DNA of 57,527 nucleotides from an uncultured Bacillota bacterium (GCA_949291945.1 CASEXH010000027.1:1-57527), one strand, 5' to 3'; shown: positions 1-10,274, counted from the first letter of the stretch. Notes: generated by a model not told the origin, from the sequence alone. A program made the numbers and translations.

Positions 1-109
1 ACTATGACTGTTCATCACTTTTGGCTCTGTTTATATGAGGTAACAAGTTAGAAAAAGCCTGAAAAATCAATGTTTTTAGGCTTGACATTATAGGAAGGAT
101 GACCGTAGA

Positions 110-466
110 ATGGAACAGAGTGTAAGAGAATATGTGACAGAAAAGGTAAAAGCTTTGATAAGCGCTCCCTCCTGCTGCGCCCAGGCAAAAGCAGCCGGAG
201 AAAACTGGCTGAAGGCTGCAGGAACAGATCAGGAAGCTGAGCAGACAAAAAATCTGATCGCCGAACTGGAAATGGATATTATGCCGGTGGATGGTTTGAT
301 CGCTTTTGCAGGATCAGAAGCAGGGGCAAAAGTTTTCGGACCGGACAAGGCAAAAGAGGTAGAGGCTCACGGAAAAGAGCTTAAAGATGCCGGGAGAAAA
401 TACTGCGATTGCCCTGCCTGCGCTGCAGTAGAGGCAATTCTGGAGAAGAAGGATCAGATGCTGTAA
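110..466 (+). CDS. Conserved small Cys-containing protein of Lachnospiraceae
   Basis: A 118-residue soluble protein. It has two cysteine pairs, one near residues 22-23 (SCCAQ) and one near the C-terminus (CDCPACAAV), with an acidic helical middle. Homologues in gut Clostridia are often labelled as a heat-shock or Hsp90-type protein in databases, but I see no GHKL ATPase motif, so that name is not supported here. It is preceded by an AGGAAGGAT-type ribosome site and followed by a strong terminator, so it is probably a single-gene transcript. Function unknown; the paired cysteines could bind a metal. Confidence 0.75.
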   Translation: MEQSVREYVTEKVKALISAPSCCAQAKAAGENWLKAAGTDQEAEQTKNLIAELEMDIMPVDGLIAFAGSEAGAKVFGPDKAKEVEAHGKELKDAGRKYCDCPACAAVEAILEKKDQML

Positions 467-504
467 AACATAGACAGGCCATTTGGGCATGAAATATAAA
501 AAAT

Positions 505-556
505 ACCGCTGTTTTCTAACCAGTCTCAGACTGGCAGAGAAAGCAGCGGTGTTTTT
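505..556 (+). terminator. Rho-independent terminator
   Basis: ACCGCTG (505-511) pairs with CAGCGGT (544-550), followed by five Ts. An inner inverted repeat around CCAGTCT/AGACTGG extends the structure. It ends transcription of the preceding small gene. Confidence 0.8.
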
Positions 557-679
557 ACGCTCCGGAAGGTATACTGGTATCTCGGCAGTCGTCAAATAAT
601 ATAAATATTCGCTTGGCTTGTTGCTTTGTAGTATAATAAGGATAAGGGTAGAATCACTATTGTAAAGGAGGAGATTGCC

Positions 680-1030
680 ATGGACAACCGAAAAGTCTTT
701 TCCATGAGTTTTGCGAAAATTTATCCCTTATATATCCAGAAGGCGGAAAAGAAAAACCGGACAAAAGAGGAAGTGGATGAAGTGATTTCCTGGCTTACTG
801 GATACAGCAAAGAAGAGATAAAGGATCAAATAGAAAAAGGAGTGGATCTGCAAACCTTCTTTGAGGAGGCACCTGGTATAAATCCCAATGCTGCCTTGAT
901 AAAAGGGGTGATATGCGGCGTGCGGGTAGAAGAGATACCAGATCCTCTTATGCAGAAGATCCGGTATCTGGATAAACTGGTAGATGAACTGGCAAAAGGG
1001 AAAGCCATGGAGAAGATATTGAGAGGATAA
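680..1030 (+). CDS. DUF2200 family protein
   Basis: A 116-residue protein that matches the DUF2200 family over its length: an N-terminal [19 protein letters not shown] segment, a middle [15 protein letters not shown] and a conserved [11 protein letters not shown]. The family is widespread, small and cytosolic, and of unknown role. The start follows AAAGGAGGAG with good spacing. A TATAAT-like hexamer (TAGTATAAT) lies about 45 bp upstream. The next gene starts 42 bp downstream, so the two may be co-transcribed. Confidence 0.8.
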   Translation: MDNRKVFSMSFAKIYPLYIQKAEKKNRTKEEVDEVISWLTGYSKEEIKDQIEKGVDLQTFFEEAPGINPNAALIKGVICGVRVEEIPDPLMQKIRYLDKLVDELAKGKAMEKILRG

Positions 1031-1072
1031 GGAAAAATGTGAAAAATCAAAAAGAGAAAGGGGTGCGCAGTG

Positions 1073-2158
1073 ATGGCAGAACGGATTTATAATGGAATGA
1101 TACCATTGCTGGCAGATATGGTGTCTGCAACGGCAGGAAAAGAGATCGGAGAAAAATTCAGAACAGGACCATTGGGAACAAAGCCTTATGATGAAGAACT
1201 TCCCTGTTCTCCCAGAGAAAACATGAAACTGCTCTTGGAGCATAAAATTCCAAAATATCTTCCTATGGCAGGAGATACTTATCCCATTACGCCGGATATT
1301 ATCTGCGAAAGATCTTATGATAACCTGACAGGACCAGACTGGTTCGGCTGTATCTGGACTTTTGAACCAGGGATCGGAGCGACTATCGTGAAGCCGGGAG
1401 ATGAGCCTTTGGATAGTATCGAAGGCTGGAAGAATAAAGTAAAGTTCCCGGATCTGGATGCTCTTGACTGGGAAGAGTGCGCCAAAGGTATTGAGAAATA
1501 CTATGATGACAACCGTATGTCTGACTGGTGGCTTCAGGTGGGACTTTTTGAAAGACTTCATTCTCTGCTGGGAATGGAACACGCTCTGGAGGCTCTCATA
1601 GAAGATGAGGAAGAAGTGGCAGAATTTTTTGATGCTCTGACGGAACATAAGATTAAGATCATCCGGAATCTGACCAGATATTTCCGGGTGGAAATGATCT
1701 GCTACCATGATGATTGGGGGTATAACAAAGACGGATTTATCCCTCCCAGGATTTTTGAACGGCTGATCGCTCCTAATCTGAAAAAGATCGTGAAGGCGGC
1801 TCACGAAGGAGGGGCCTATTTTAACATGCATTCCGATGGAAGAATTGAAAGATATATTCCTTATATGGTAGAAGCCGGAGCAGATATGTGGAATCCTGCT
1901 CAGACAGTGAATGATGTGGTGGCTGTAAAGAAGGAATTCGGAGACCGGCTGGTACTAAACGGAGCTATGGATGAACCCTGGACAAATGACAAAAATGCCT
2001 CTGAAGAAAAACTGAGAGCCTTTGTAAGGGATAAGGTAAATGTGCTGGGGAAGAACGGAGGTTTTTATGCAAATCCTTCTACCTTTAATGGACACAATAA
2101 AGCAATCATGTCCGATGAATTAAGGAAATACGGACGGCATTTTTACCAACAGCTGTAG
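1073..2158 (+). CDS. Uroporphyrinogen decarboxylase (URO-D) family, methyltransferase-like
   Basis: A 361-residue URO-D fold protein. It is most like the MtaA/CmuA-type corrinoid methyltransferase branch found in anaerobes rather than HemE, inferred from its context beside an acyl-CoA dehydratase activase and the absence of other heme genes. Visible family features are the HSDGRI motif in the C-terminal half with a preceding His-containing EGGAYFNMH, and an N-terminal region rich in acidic residues. ATG at 1073 is preferred over the GTG at 1070 because GAAAGGGG lies at the better distance. The substrate cannot be told from sequence. Confidence 0.8.
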   Translation: MAERIYNGMIPLLADMVSATAGKEIGEKFRTGPLGTKPYDEELPCSPRENMKLLLEHKIPKYLPMAGDTYPITPDIICERSYDNLTGPDWFGCIWTFEPGIGATIVKPGDEPLDSIEGWKNKVKFPDLDALDWEECAKGIEKYYDDNRMSDWWLQVGLFERLHSLLGMEHALEALIEDEEEVAEFFDALTEHKIKIIRNLTRYFRVEMICYHDDWGYNKDGFIPPRIFERLIAPNLKKIVKAAHEGGAYFNMHSDGRIERYIPYMVEAGADMWNPAQTVNDVVAVKKEFGDRLVLNGAMDEPWTNDKNASEEKLRAFVRDKVNVLGKNGGFYANPSTFNGHNKAIMSDELRKYGRHFYQQL

Positions 2159-2182
2159 AAAAGGGAACAAGAGGGAGGATAT

Positions 2183-3130
2183 ATGAACTACTATGATGAA
2201 GAGCTCCAGGAGCTTTTGCAGCAGACCATGAGGGAAAAGAGACTACGAGCCAAGGCGGTGGATCTGATCATGCAGCAGCAGGAATTGGAAGAACGGACAG
2301 AAGAATTGAAGAAGATAATGGAAAAAGAGCAGGAAGATGTAGATCGCCTGGAAGGAAAAAGTCTGGCGGCTTTTTTCTATCGGATCTCTGGCAGGATGGA
2401 TGAAAAAATGTCAAAGGAGAAGGAAGAAGCTTACAGTGCGGCGGTAAAATATGACGCTGCCGTAAAAGAACTGGAAAATGCACAGAAAGATCTGGCATGG
2501 TGTCAGAATGAACTGAAAAGACTGTCCGGCTGTCAGCAGCGCTACCAGCAGACGCTGGAACAAAAAATTTATCGTATAAAGAGCACTGGAGGAGCTGCAT
2601 CCATTGAGATACTGGAGCTTGAAGAAAGGATCTCCCGTTTAGAAAAGCAAAACAAGGAGATCCAGGAGGCCATGGAGGCAGGAAATCAGGCATTGGATAT
2701 AACGGAAAGAGTTCTGAAAGAGTTGGGAAATGCAGAAAGCTGGGGAACTTTTGACGTTTTCGGCGGCGGCTTGCTCTCGGATCTGCAGAAACACAGCCAT
2801 TTGGATAGGGCTCAGGGAATGATAGAAGACCTTCAGGAAAAACTGCGCCGGTTTCGGACGGAACTGGCCGATGTGGCTATGGAAAACAAAGCAGAATTTC
2901 AGGTAAATATCCAGGGCTTCCTTCGGTTTGCAGATTATTTCTTTGATAATATTTTTACAGACTGGACAGTGCTTAACCGGATTAATGAATCAAAAAAACA
3001 GGTTTTCGAGACAAAGACAGAAATCCTGCAGCTATTAGAGTCATTAAAAGGAATTCAGAACAGAGCAGCAAAGCAGAAAGAAGAGACCAAAGAGAAACTG
3101 GCTCAGGCGGCTATCCGGATAAAGGCATAA
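2183..3130 (+). CDS. Coiled-coil protein, unknown function
   Basis: A 315-residue, highly charged protein with long heptad-rich segments at roughly residues 1-130 and 140-240 and again at the C-terminus. There is no signal peptide or membrane segment. It follows the URO-D gene by 24 bp with its own GAGGGAGG ribosome site, so it is probably in the same operon. I recognise no catalytic motif. A structural or scaffold role is only a guess. Confidence 0.6.
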   Translation: MNYYDEELQELLQQTMREKRLRAKAVDLIMQQQELEERTEELKKIMEKEQEDVDRLEGKSLAAFFYRISGRMDEKMSKEKEEAYSAAVKYDAAVKELENAQKDLAWCQNELKRLSGCQQRYQQTLEQKIYRIKSTGGAASIEILELEERISRLEKQNKEIQEAMEAGNQALDITERVLKELGNAESWGTFDVFGGGLLSDLQKHSHLDRAQGMIEDLQEKLRRFRTELADVAMENKAEFQVNIQGFLRFADYFFDNIFTDWTVLNRINESKKQVFETKTEILQLLESLKGIQNRAAKQKEETKEKLAQAAIRIKA

Positions 3131-3239
3131 AAAAATCTTATTAATAATAAATAAAGTCTCTTACATTTCTGGAGATAATCTGTTACACTAATAATCTGTG
3201 AATAAATATATGTAACAAAAGATATAGGAAGTGTTAGGA

Positions 3240-6200
3240 ATGATTCCAGAAAAGGTAATAGAGCGGCAGGAGCTTCTTGTGGGGATTGACGTGGGCTCTA
3301 CTACTACGAAGCTTGTTGCTGTAGATAAGGATAGTAAAGAAATACTGTATTCCAGTTACAAAAGACATAATTCCAGTCAGGTACAGAGCGTTCAGGAAGC
3401 TTTTGGCCGGTTGAGAGAGCAGTTTCCAGAAGGAACTGTCCGTGTGGCTATGACCGGATCGGGAGCAAAGCCTGTGGCTGAGGCCCTGAAGGTTCCTTTC
3501 ATTCAGGAAGTTGTAGCCAACTCTGTAGTATTATGCGAGAAATACCCAAATGTCAGGACAGCTATCGAACTGGGGGGCCAGGACGCTAAGATTATCTTTT
3601 TTCGCCAAAATAAAGAAGACGGAAGTTTAACGGTCTCCGATATGCGAATGAACGGAAGCTGTGCCGGAGGCACCGGCGCTTTTATTGATGAGGTGGCTTC
3701 AATTGTAAAGGTGCCTATAGAACAGTTTAATGCCCTGGCTCAAAGAGGTACCTGCGTCTACGATATTTCCGGAAGATGCGGAGTTTATGCAAAGACAGAT
3801 ATCCAGCCTTTGCTGAATCAGGGAATCGCTAAGTCTGACTTGGCTCTTTCTGCTTTTCATGCCATCGCAAAGCAGACCATAGGGGGGCTGGCCCAGGGAC
3901 TGGATATCGAAAAACCAGTGGCTTTTGAAGGCGGCCCTATGACTTTTAATCCCACGCTGATCAAGGTTTTTGCCCAGAGACTGGGCCTGTCAAAGGATGA
4001 GATCATCCGTCCGGAGAGACCGGAGATCATCATTGCCTATGGTGCGGCCCTATCTTTAAATACTATGTTTCAGGACAAAAAGCAGATTTATAAGATCCGG
4101 GAACTGGAAGAACGCCTGGGAGAGATCAAGCATAAGAAGGAACTTTCAGTGGAAAAGAAAGGAAAGCCTTTTTTTGTTTCCCCAAGAGAACGCAGAGAAT
4201 TTGAAGACAGACATCAGCTTCCTCAGATAAAAACCCCCAAGCTTCAGGAGGGAGAGACCCTTCATGCCTATCTTGGTATTGACTCGGGAAGCACTACTAC
4301 GAAGTTTGTACTCATGGACGAAGAAGAAAATATCCTGGATTCCTTTTATGCGCCAAATGAAGGAGATCCTCTTCTGGTGGCCAAGAACGCCCTGATTGCC
4401 ATGAGAGACAAATATAAGAAAAAAGGGGTAACACTGGACATTATCGCAGCGGGAACTACCGGCTACGGCGAGATACTTTTTGCGAAAGCCTTTGAGACAG
4501 AGTGCCATGTGGTAGAGACAGTAGCCCATGCCCGGGCTGCAAGGAAATATGTGGAGGATGCTTCTTTTATCCTGGACATCGGCGGACAGGATATGAAAGC
4601 CATCTGGCTGGACAATGGGATTATCACCAATATTGTGCTGAACGAAGCCTGCTCCTCCGGGTGCGGTTCTTTCCTGGAGAACTTTGCTTCTTCTCTCCAT
4701 ATTCCGGTGGGAAAAATCGCCCGGACAGCTTTTGACTCAGAAAATCCTGCCCAGCTGGGCAGCCGGTGTACGGTTTTTATGAACAGCAGTATTATTACGG
4801 AACAGCGCAACGGAAAACTGCCGGGGGACATTATGGCCGGGCTGTGCCGGTCCATCATAGAAAACGTATTTACAAAGGTGATCCGTGTCTCTAATCTGGA
4901 TAGTCTGGGAGATAAGATTGTAGTACAGGGAGGAACATTCCAGAACGATGCAGTGCTCAGAGCTATGGAGCAGTATCTGGGAAAAAATGTAGTACGGGCT
5001 CCTTACCCGGGGATCATGGGTGCTATTGGAGCTGCCCTGATCACAAAAGAAAGGTTTCGTCAGAAGGAACAGAAGACCTTTATCGGTCTTGAGGCCATGG
5101 ACGACTTTTCCTATACACAGGAATCCAATGCCCCCTGTCCTTTCTGCGCCAACCATTGTAAGAGAACAATCATACGTTTTTCCAACGGAAACTCCTGGAT
5201 CACAAACAACCGCTGTGAACGGGGAGAAGTGCTGGGAGATCCGAAGGATAAGGAAGTACAGGCTAAGATCCGGGAGAAAAGGCAGGCTCTGAAGGAAGTG
5301 CCAAATCTCTACATTCTTCGTGAAGAGCTGTTGATGAAAAAATATCCTTATCCGGAACCCGAAGTTCACAGAGACATTACTATTGGTATTCCGAGAGTCC
5401 TCTCTTTCTGGGAGACTATGCCATTTTGGAGAACCTTCTGGAAGGCTTTGGGATTTAAAGTCAAGGTTTCTCCTGCAAGTACAAGAAAGATGTACGAGGA
5501 AGGACTGTCTGCCGTTACTTCGGACACGGTATGCTTCCCGGCAAAACTTGTTCATGGGCATATCCGCAGTCTGGCAAAAAGCAAAGTGGACAGGATCTTT
5601 ATGCCATCCATTACAACGGTAGAGTCCGAGAATACAGAGGATACCAGTCAGTCCATGTGTGCAGTGGTAAAAGGTTATCCCATTGTAATAAGAAATTCGG
5701 ATAATCCCCAGAAGCGTTGGAAGATTCCATTTGACGCCCCCTTGTTCCACTGGTATACCAATAACGACAGGGATCGGCAGCTGACCAAATATATGGAGGA
5801 GACCTTCCAGATCTCCCCGGAATTGACCAGAAAAGCTATTGCAGCCGGAGATGAAGCCCAGGATTCTTTCCATCAGGAACTTCAGAAAGCAGGAGCGGAG
5901 GTATGCAGACAGGTACAGGAGAAGGGGACTTATGCAGTGGTCCTGGCCTCCAGACCTTATCAGAATGACGCACTGGTGAATCATGACCTGCCGGATATGT
6001 TTACGAAAATGGGAATGCCGGTGCTTACTGCAGATTCTCTTCCGGGAACCGGGCATGGAGAACTGAAAAAAAGCCGGTTGGATGTAGTAAATAATTATCA
6101 TGCCAGAATGCTTTCTTCTGCTATCCTTGCAGCAGAGAAGGACTATCTGGAGTATGTGCAGATCGTAAGTTTCGGCTGCGGACATGACGCCTATCTTTCC

Positions 6201-7622
6201 GATGAGATCATCCGTCTGATGAAGGATATTTCAGGAAAAACACCTTTGATTCTGAAACTGGATGAAAGTGATATTCAGGGACCTCTGCGGATCCGTATCC
6301 GTTCTTTTACAGAGACTGTAGCTATGCAGAGAAGCAGCGGAAAGAAATTGACGGTTCATGAACTGCCGGATCCTTATCCGGTAAAATATACGAAAGATTC
6401 CAGAAAAGAAAAGGTAGCTCTGGTGCCAAATACCTCTCATGCTTTCAGCCGGGTCATGGCAGCGGCATTTGCCGGACAGGGAATCCGTACAGAGCCTTTG
6501 GAACTGGGAAGGGAAGAGGCCATCCGCCTTGGAAAACAATATGTACATAATGATATCTGCTTTCCGGCTCAGATTGTTATCGGAGAGGCGCTTGCCGCTT
6601 TAAGAAGCGGTAAGTATGACGACAAAGAAGTGGCAATCGCCATGGCTAAATATGTGGGAGACTGCCGTCTCACCCATTACAGTGCGCTGTTACGGAAGGC
6701 CCTGGATGATGCAGGATATTCTCATGTGCCGATTCTGACAAATGATGATAAAGACTCTCATGATCTACATCCCGGATTTAAAATGAATCTGCTGACCTCA
6801 GTGCGGATTGCCTTTGCTATGCCTATGATCGATGTGCTGGAGGAGCTTCTGAGAAAGACCAGACCTTACGAGAAAGTTCCGGGAAGTGCGGATGCGGCCT
6901 TTGAAAAGGCTTTGGATCAGGTGGTAGAGGGACTGGAAAAACATGGAGTAATGGGAGCCAGAAAAGGCTTTGAAAAGGCTATAGATATTATGAATCAGGT
7001 GGAATATGACCGCTCTCATCCCAGGCCAACCGTGCTGATCGTAGGAGAATATCTGCTCAATTTCCATCCCGGGGCTAACCATGATATCGAAGCCTATCTG
7101 GAGAAGAACGGTTTTGAAATTATAGAGGCAAGGATGACAGACGTTATCCGAAAGACCTACTTTTATCAGGATGCTCAGGTTCGGGAATATCATCTGGATA
7201 AGCCTGTTACACAGAAAGTATGGCTGCGGACTGCCAATGCGGCTTTTAATGCAGCCCATGATGTGACAGACAAAATTGCCAGGAAGAGTCCTCTTTACAC
7301 ACCAGCCTGCCGTATGCAGGATCTGGTGAAAGACAGCGACCCCATTATCCATCATACCTTTGACGCCGGAGAAGGAGTCCTGATCCCGGGAGAAATCATT
7401 CACCATGCAAAACATGGCTGCAGGGCTTTCGTAATCCTTCAGCCTTTCGGCTGTCTGCCAAACCATGTGGTAGGAAGAGGAATCATCAAAAAACTAAAAG
7501 AAATGTATCCTGATGCCAGCATACTGCCTCTGGACTATGATCCGGATGTAAGCTTTGCAAATATTGAAAACCGTCTGCAGATGCTGATCATGAGTTTCAA
7601 AAATAAACAGGAGGACAGTTGA
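3240..7622 (+). CDS. Giant acyl-CoA dehydratase activase (HgdC-like, DUF2229, HgdB-like)
   Basis: A roughly 1460-residue multidomain protein of a family common in Clostridia. Two ASKHA ATPase domains of the 2-hydroxyacyl-CoA dehydratase activator type occur in tandem: GIDVGSTTTKLV with NGSCAGGTGAF in the first, and GIDSGSTTTKFV with EACSSGCGSFLE in the second. The Cys-containing SCAGG and CSSGCG segments are the usual [4Fe-4S] ligand positions. A DUF2229 region (IGIPRVLSFWETMPF) and a dehydratase-subunit-like C-terminal half follow. By family it couples ATP hydrolysis to low-potential electron transfer; the partner is unknown. ATG 3240 is preferred over GTG 3231 because AGGAAG sits 7 nt upstream of the ATG. 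Confidence 0.85.
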   Translation: MIPEKVIERQELLVGIDVGSTTTKLVAVDKDSKEILYSSYKRHNSSQVQSVQEAFGRLREQFPEGTVRVAMTGSGAKPVAEALKVPFIQEVVANSVVLCEKYPNVRTAIELGGQDAKIIFFRQNKEDGSLTVSDMRMNGSCAGGTGAFIDEVASIVKVPIEQFNALAQRGTCVYDISGRCGVYAKTDIQPLLNQGIAKSDLALSAFHAIAKQTIGGLAQGLDIEKPVAFEGGPMTFNPTLIKVFAQRLGLSKDEIIRPERPEIIIAYGAALSLNTMFQDKKQIYKIRELEERLGEIKHKKELSVEKKGKPFFVSPRERREFEDRHQLPQIKTPKLQEGETLHAYLGIDSGSTTTKFVLMDEEENILDSFYAPNEGDPLLVAKNALIAMRDKYKKKGVTLDIIAAGTTGYGEILFAKAFETECHVVETVAHARAARKYVEDASFILDIGGQDMKAIWLDNGIITNIVLNEACSSGCGSFLENFASSLHIPVGKIARTAFDSENPAQLGSRCTVFMNSSIITEQRNGKLPGDIMAGLCRSIIENVFTKVIRVSNLDSLGDKIVVQGGTFQNDAVLRAMEQYLGKNVVRAPYPGIMGAIGAALITKERFRQKEQKTFIGLEAMDDFSYTQESNAPCPFCANHCKRTIIRFSNGNSWITNNRCERGEVLGDPKDKEVQAKIREKRQALKEVPNLYILREELLMKKYPYPEPEVHRDITIGIPRVLSFWETMPFWRTFWKALGFKVKVSPASTRKMYEEGLSAVTSDTVCFPAKLVHGHIRSLAKSKVDRIFMPSITTVESENTEDTSQSMCAVVKGYPIVIRNSDNPQKRWKIPFDAPLFHWYTNNDRDRQLTKYMEETFQISPELTRKAIAAGDEAQDSFHQELQKAGAEVCRQVQEKGTYAVVLASRPYQNDALVNHDLPDMFTKMGMPVLTADSLPGTGHGELKKSRLDVVNNYHARMLSSAILAAEKDYLEYVQIVSFGCGHDAYLSDEIIRLMKDISGKTPLILKLDESDIQGPLRIRIRSFTETVAMQRSSGKKLTVHELPDPYPVKYTKDSRKEKVALVPNTSHAFSRVMAAAFAGQGIRTEPLELGREEAIRLGKQYVHNDICFPAQIVIGEALAALRSGKYDDKEVAIAMAKYVGDCRLTHYSALLRKALDDAGYSHVPILTNDDKDSHDLHPGFKMNLLTSVRIAFAMPMIDVLEELLRKTRPYEKVPGSADAAFEKALDQVVEGLEKHGVMGARKGFEKAIDIMNQVEYDRSHPRPTVLIVGEYLLNFHPGANHDIEAYLEKNGFEIIEARMTDVIRKTYFYQDAQVREYHLDKPVTQKVWLRTANAAFNAAHDVTDKIARKSPLYTPACRMQDLVKDSDPIIHHTFDAGEGVLIPGEIIHHAKHGCRAFVILQPFGCLPNHVVGRGIIKKLKEMYPDASILPLDYDPDVSFANIENRLQMLIMSFKNKQEDS

Positions 7623-7623
7623 G

Positions 7624-8643
7624 ATGAAGATACTGACTTTTGGAGAGATCATGCTGCGGCTGAAGACCCCGGAAAATCTGAGGATTCTTCAGGCACAGGA
7701 CTTTGAAGCCAGCTATGGCGGGGCTGAGGCCAATGTGGCCGTATCTCTGGCCATGATGGAAGATCCGGTGGCTTTTGTGACAAAGCTGCCGGACAACCCG
7801 GTGGGATTGGCCGCCCACAATGAGATCCGCCGTTTTGGCGTAGATACTTCCGGGATCCTGAAAGGGGGAGAACGGCTGGGAATCTATTATTTTGAAAAAG
7901 GAACCAATATCCGGCCCACAAATGTGGTATATGACAGGGCCTATAGTTCTTTTGCCCAGGCTGCCCCGGAGGAATTTCACTGGGAGGAACTTTTAAAAGA
8001 TGTGGATATCTTTTATTTCTCCGGTGTTACCCCGGCAGTAAGTGAAGGAATTGAGAAGGCGGTCCTGGAAGCTTTAAAATACTGCAAAGAGTATTCCATA
8101 GAAGTGGTCTGCGATCTGAATTATCGTGGAAAAATGTGGAACACCGGGAAAGCCCAGGAAGTTATGAGAGAATTGATGAATTATGTGACCCTGTGCATTG
8201 CCAATGACGAGGACTTTGAATCCTCTCTGGGAATCCATGCCTTTGATGGAGATATGGCCCACGGGATCGATCAGATCCAGACTTACAAGGCGGGGATGGA
8301 GGAAATTCTCCGGCAGTATCCGGGCTGTAAGGCGGTTGCCAGCGTCCTTCGAAATATGCGTACAGTAGAAGATGGAGACTGGATGGGGATTTATCTGAAA
8401 GACGGAAAATTCTATGAAAGCCCGGTCCATACTGTCCATAGCCTGGAAGCCGTAGGAGCAGGAGACGCCTTTGCAGGAGGACTCCTCCACTGCCTGGCCC
8501 ATGGTTTTTCTCCTCAGAAGACCATAGATTTTTCCATTACCGCAAGCGTATTGAAGCTGATGATCCAGCACGACTTTAATGTAGTAAATGAAGCAGATAT
8601 TTTAAAAGTCATGAAATCTCACGATACAAATCTGCAAAGATAG
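7624..8643 (+). CDS. kdgK: PfkB family sugar kinase, likely 2-dehydro-3-deoxygluconokinase
   Basis: A 339-residue ribokinase-fold kinase. It has the N-terminal FGEIMLRL and YGGAEANVAVSLA substrate-side motifs and the C-terminal GAGDAFAGG anion-hole motif with catalytic Asp. The sequence resembles KdgK, which phosphorylates 2-keto-3-deoxygluconate in pectin and uronate breakdown. Without a neighbouring aldolase (eda) the exact substrate remains an inference. It starts one base after the preceding stop region, within the AGGAGGACAGTTGAG context, so translation is probably coupled. A terminator follows. Confidence 0.75.
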   Translation: MKILTFGEIMLRLKTPENLRILQAQDFEASYGGAEANVAVSLAMMEDPVAFVTKLPDNPVGLAAHNEIRRFGVDTSGILKGGERLGIYYFEKGTNIRPTNVVYDRAYSSFAQAAPEEFHWEELLKDVDIFYFSGVTPAVSEGIEKAVLEALKYCKEYSIEVVCDLNYRGKMWNTGKAQEVMRELMNYVTLCIANDEDFESSLGIHAFDGDMAHGIDQIQTYKAGMEEILRQYPGCKAVASVLRNMRTVEDGDWMGIYLKDGKFYESPVHTVHSLEAVGAGDAFAGGLLHCLAHGFSPQKTIDFSITASVLKLMIQHDFNVVNEADILKVMKSHDTNLQR

Positions 8644-8669
8644 ATCTTTCGTTTATAGGACAGAGAAAG

Positions 8670-8707
8670 GGAAGCTGTTTGGTTTATGATTGACAGCTTC
8701 CTTTTTT
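8670..8707 (+). terminator. Rho-independent terminator
   Basis: GGAAGCTGT pairs with ACAGCTTCC around a 14-nt loop, followed by six Ts. It ends the activase-kinase transcript. Confidence 0.85.
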
Positions 8708-8750
8708 CTATTATAAAATATAAAAAACAAAAAAGATGGGAGAGAGTAAA

Positions 8751-9053
8751 ATGGTACATCATATTGTTATGTGGAAATTTAAACCGGAAATTGAAGAAAG
8801 TAAGAAACCGGAATTAAAGAAAGCAATGGAAGAGAACCTGAAAAGCCTGGTGGGAAAAGTTCCCGGACTTCTAACTGTAGATTTTGTTACAGATCCGATT
8901 CCGTCTTCTACCCATGATATGGCTCTGGTAACTACCATGGAAAAGGCAGAGGATATTAAAGTATACGGTTCTCATCCGGAACACGTAAAAGTGGCTGATA
9001 CATACGTGCGCCCTTATACAACAGAGAGAGCATGTCTGGATTATGAAGACTAA
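8751..9053 (+). CDS. Dabb (stress-responsive alpha/beta barrel) protein
   Basis: A 100-residue ferredoxin-like dimeric barrel protein. It opens with the family signature MVHHIVMWKFKPE and later has SSTHDMALVTTME and HPEHVKVADTYVRP. ATG 8751 is chosen because GGGAGAG lies just upstream and the Dabb fold begins there. Function in bacteria is generally unknown. The next gene follows by 21 bp, so it probably shares an operon with the aldo/keto reductase. Confidence 0.85.
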   Translation: MVHHIVMWKFKPEIEESKKPELKKAMEENLKSLVGKVPGLLTVDFVTDPIPSSTHDMALVTTMEKAEDIKVYGSHPEHVKVADTYVRPYTTERACLDYED

Positions 9054-9074
9054 ATGCCGGGGAGGGAAGACATC

Positions 9075-10091
9075 ATGGAGAAAGTCATTTTAGGAAAAAC
9101 AGGCATTGAAGTAAGCAAGAACGGCTTCGGTGCTCTGCCCATCCAGAGGATTTCCAAGGCAGAAGCAGTTTATCTCCTTCAGAAAGCCTTTTATAATGGA
9201 ATCAATTATTTTGACACAGCCAGAGCTTATTCAGACAGCGAAGAGAAATTGGGGGCAGCTTTTTCCTATATCCGGGAAAAACTGATCATCAGCACTAAAA
9301 CTGCAGCTCAGAACGCAGAAGACTTCTGGAAGGATCTGGAAGAAAGTCTGAAAATGCTCCAGACAGATTATATTGATATCTATCAGTTCCATAATCCGGC
9401 ATTTTGTCCTAAGCCGGGAGACGGTACGGATCTTTATGAGGCGGCTCTGGAAGCAAAACAGCAGGGAAAGATCCGCCACATCGGTATCACCAACCACAGG
9501 ATCGCCGTGGCAAAGGAAGCTGTAGAATCAGGACTTTATGAGACTCTTCAGTTCCCATTTTCTTATCTGGCAGCCCCGGCGGATCTGGAAATTGTAGAGA
9601 TGTGTAAGAAGGCAGATATGGGATTTATTGCCATGAAGGCTCTTTCAGGAGGATTGATCCACAATTCTGCCTGTGCTTATGCCTACATGGATCAGCCTCA
9701 GTTTGCCCATGTGGCTCCTATCTGGGGAATCCAGAGAGAGTCAGAACTGGATGAATTCCTTTCTTATCAGGTATGTCCTCCGGAATTATCAGGGGAACTT
9801 CAGGCTGTGATCGATAAAGACAAGGAAGAGCTTTCCGGAGATTTCTGCCGGGGCTGCGGCTACTGTCTGCCCTGTCCGGCAGGAATTGAGATCAACAGCT
9901 GTGCCAGAATGAGCCTTATGCTCCGCCGGGCGCCTCAGCAGGCATGGCTTACACAGGAATGGCAGGAAAAAATGAAAAAGATTGAAGACTGCAAACACTG
10001 CGGCCAGTGTATGAAAAAATGTCCTTACGGACTGAATACGCCGGATCTCCTGGCGAAAAACTACGAGGATTATAAAACCTTCTTAAAATAA
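9075..10091 (+). CDS. Aldo/keto reductase with C-terminal 4Fe-4S domain
   Basis: A 338-residue protein. The N-terminal AKR barrel shows VILGKTGIEVSKNGFGALP, then INYFDTARAYSDSE with the catalytic Asp and Tyr, and IRHIGITNH. The C-terminus carries two ferredoxin clusters: CRGCGYCLPCPAGIEI at about residue 259 and CKHCGQCMKKCPYGL at about 310. This AKR-ferredoxin fusion is common in anaerobes and probably takes electrons from an iron-sulfur donor. The start at ATG 9075 follows GGGAGGGAAG. Substrate unknown. Confidence 0.88.
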   Translation: MEKVILGKTGIEVSKNGFGALPIQRISKAEAVYLLQKAFYNGINYFDTARAYSDSEEKLGAAFSYIREKLIISTKTAAQNAEDFWKDLEESLKMLQTDYIDIYQFHNPAFCPKPGDGTDLYEAALEAKQQGKIRHIGITNHRIAVAKEAVESGLYETLQFPFSYLAAPADLEIVEMCKKADMGFIAMKALSGGLIHNSACAYAYMDQPQFAHVAPIWGIQRESELDEFLSYQVCPPELSGELQAVIDKDKEELSGDFCRGCGYCLPCPAGIEINSCARMSLMLRRAPQQAWLTQEWQEKMKKIEDCKHCGQCMKKCPYGLNTPDLLAKNYEDYKTFLK

Positions 10092-10106
10092 TCATATAGC
10101 TGAAAG

Positions 10107-10137
10107 AAAAGCTGCTCCAAAGTGGGCAGCTTTTTTT
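10107..10137 (+). terminator. Rho-independent terminator
   Basis: AAAGCTGC pairs with GCAGCTTT and is followed directly by a run of Ts. Confidence 0.85.
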
Positions 10138-10274
10138 AGGACAACATAAGGTTGGAAAAAACAGAAAAATAAGATATAATAAACAGATACGCAGAGGCGG
10201 ATATAGCAATCATATTCTGATCCCTGCGTATGGTTTCATTTGTAATAGATTTGACGGCAACAGAAGGTGAATAC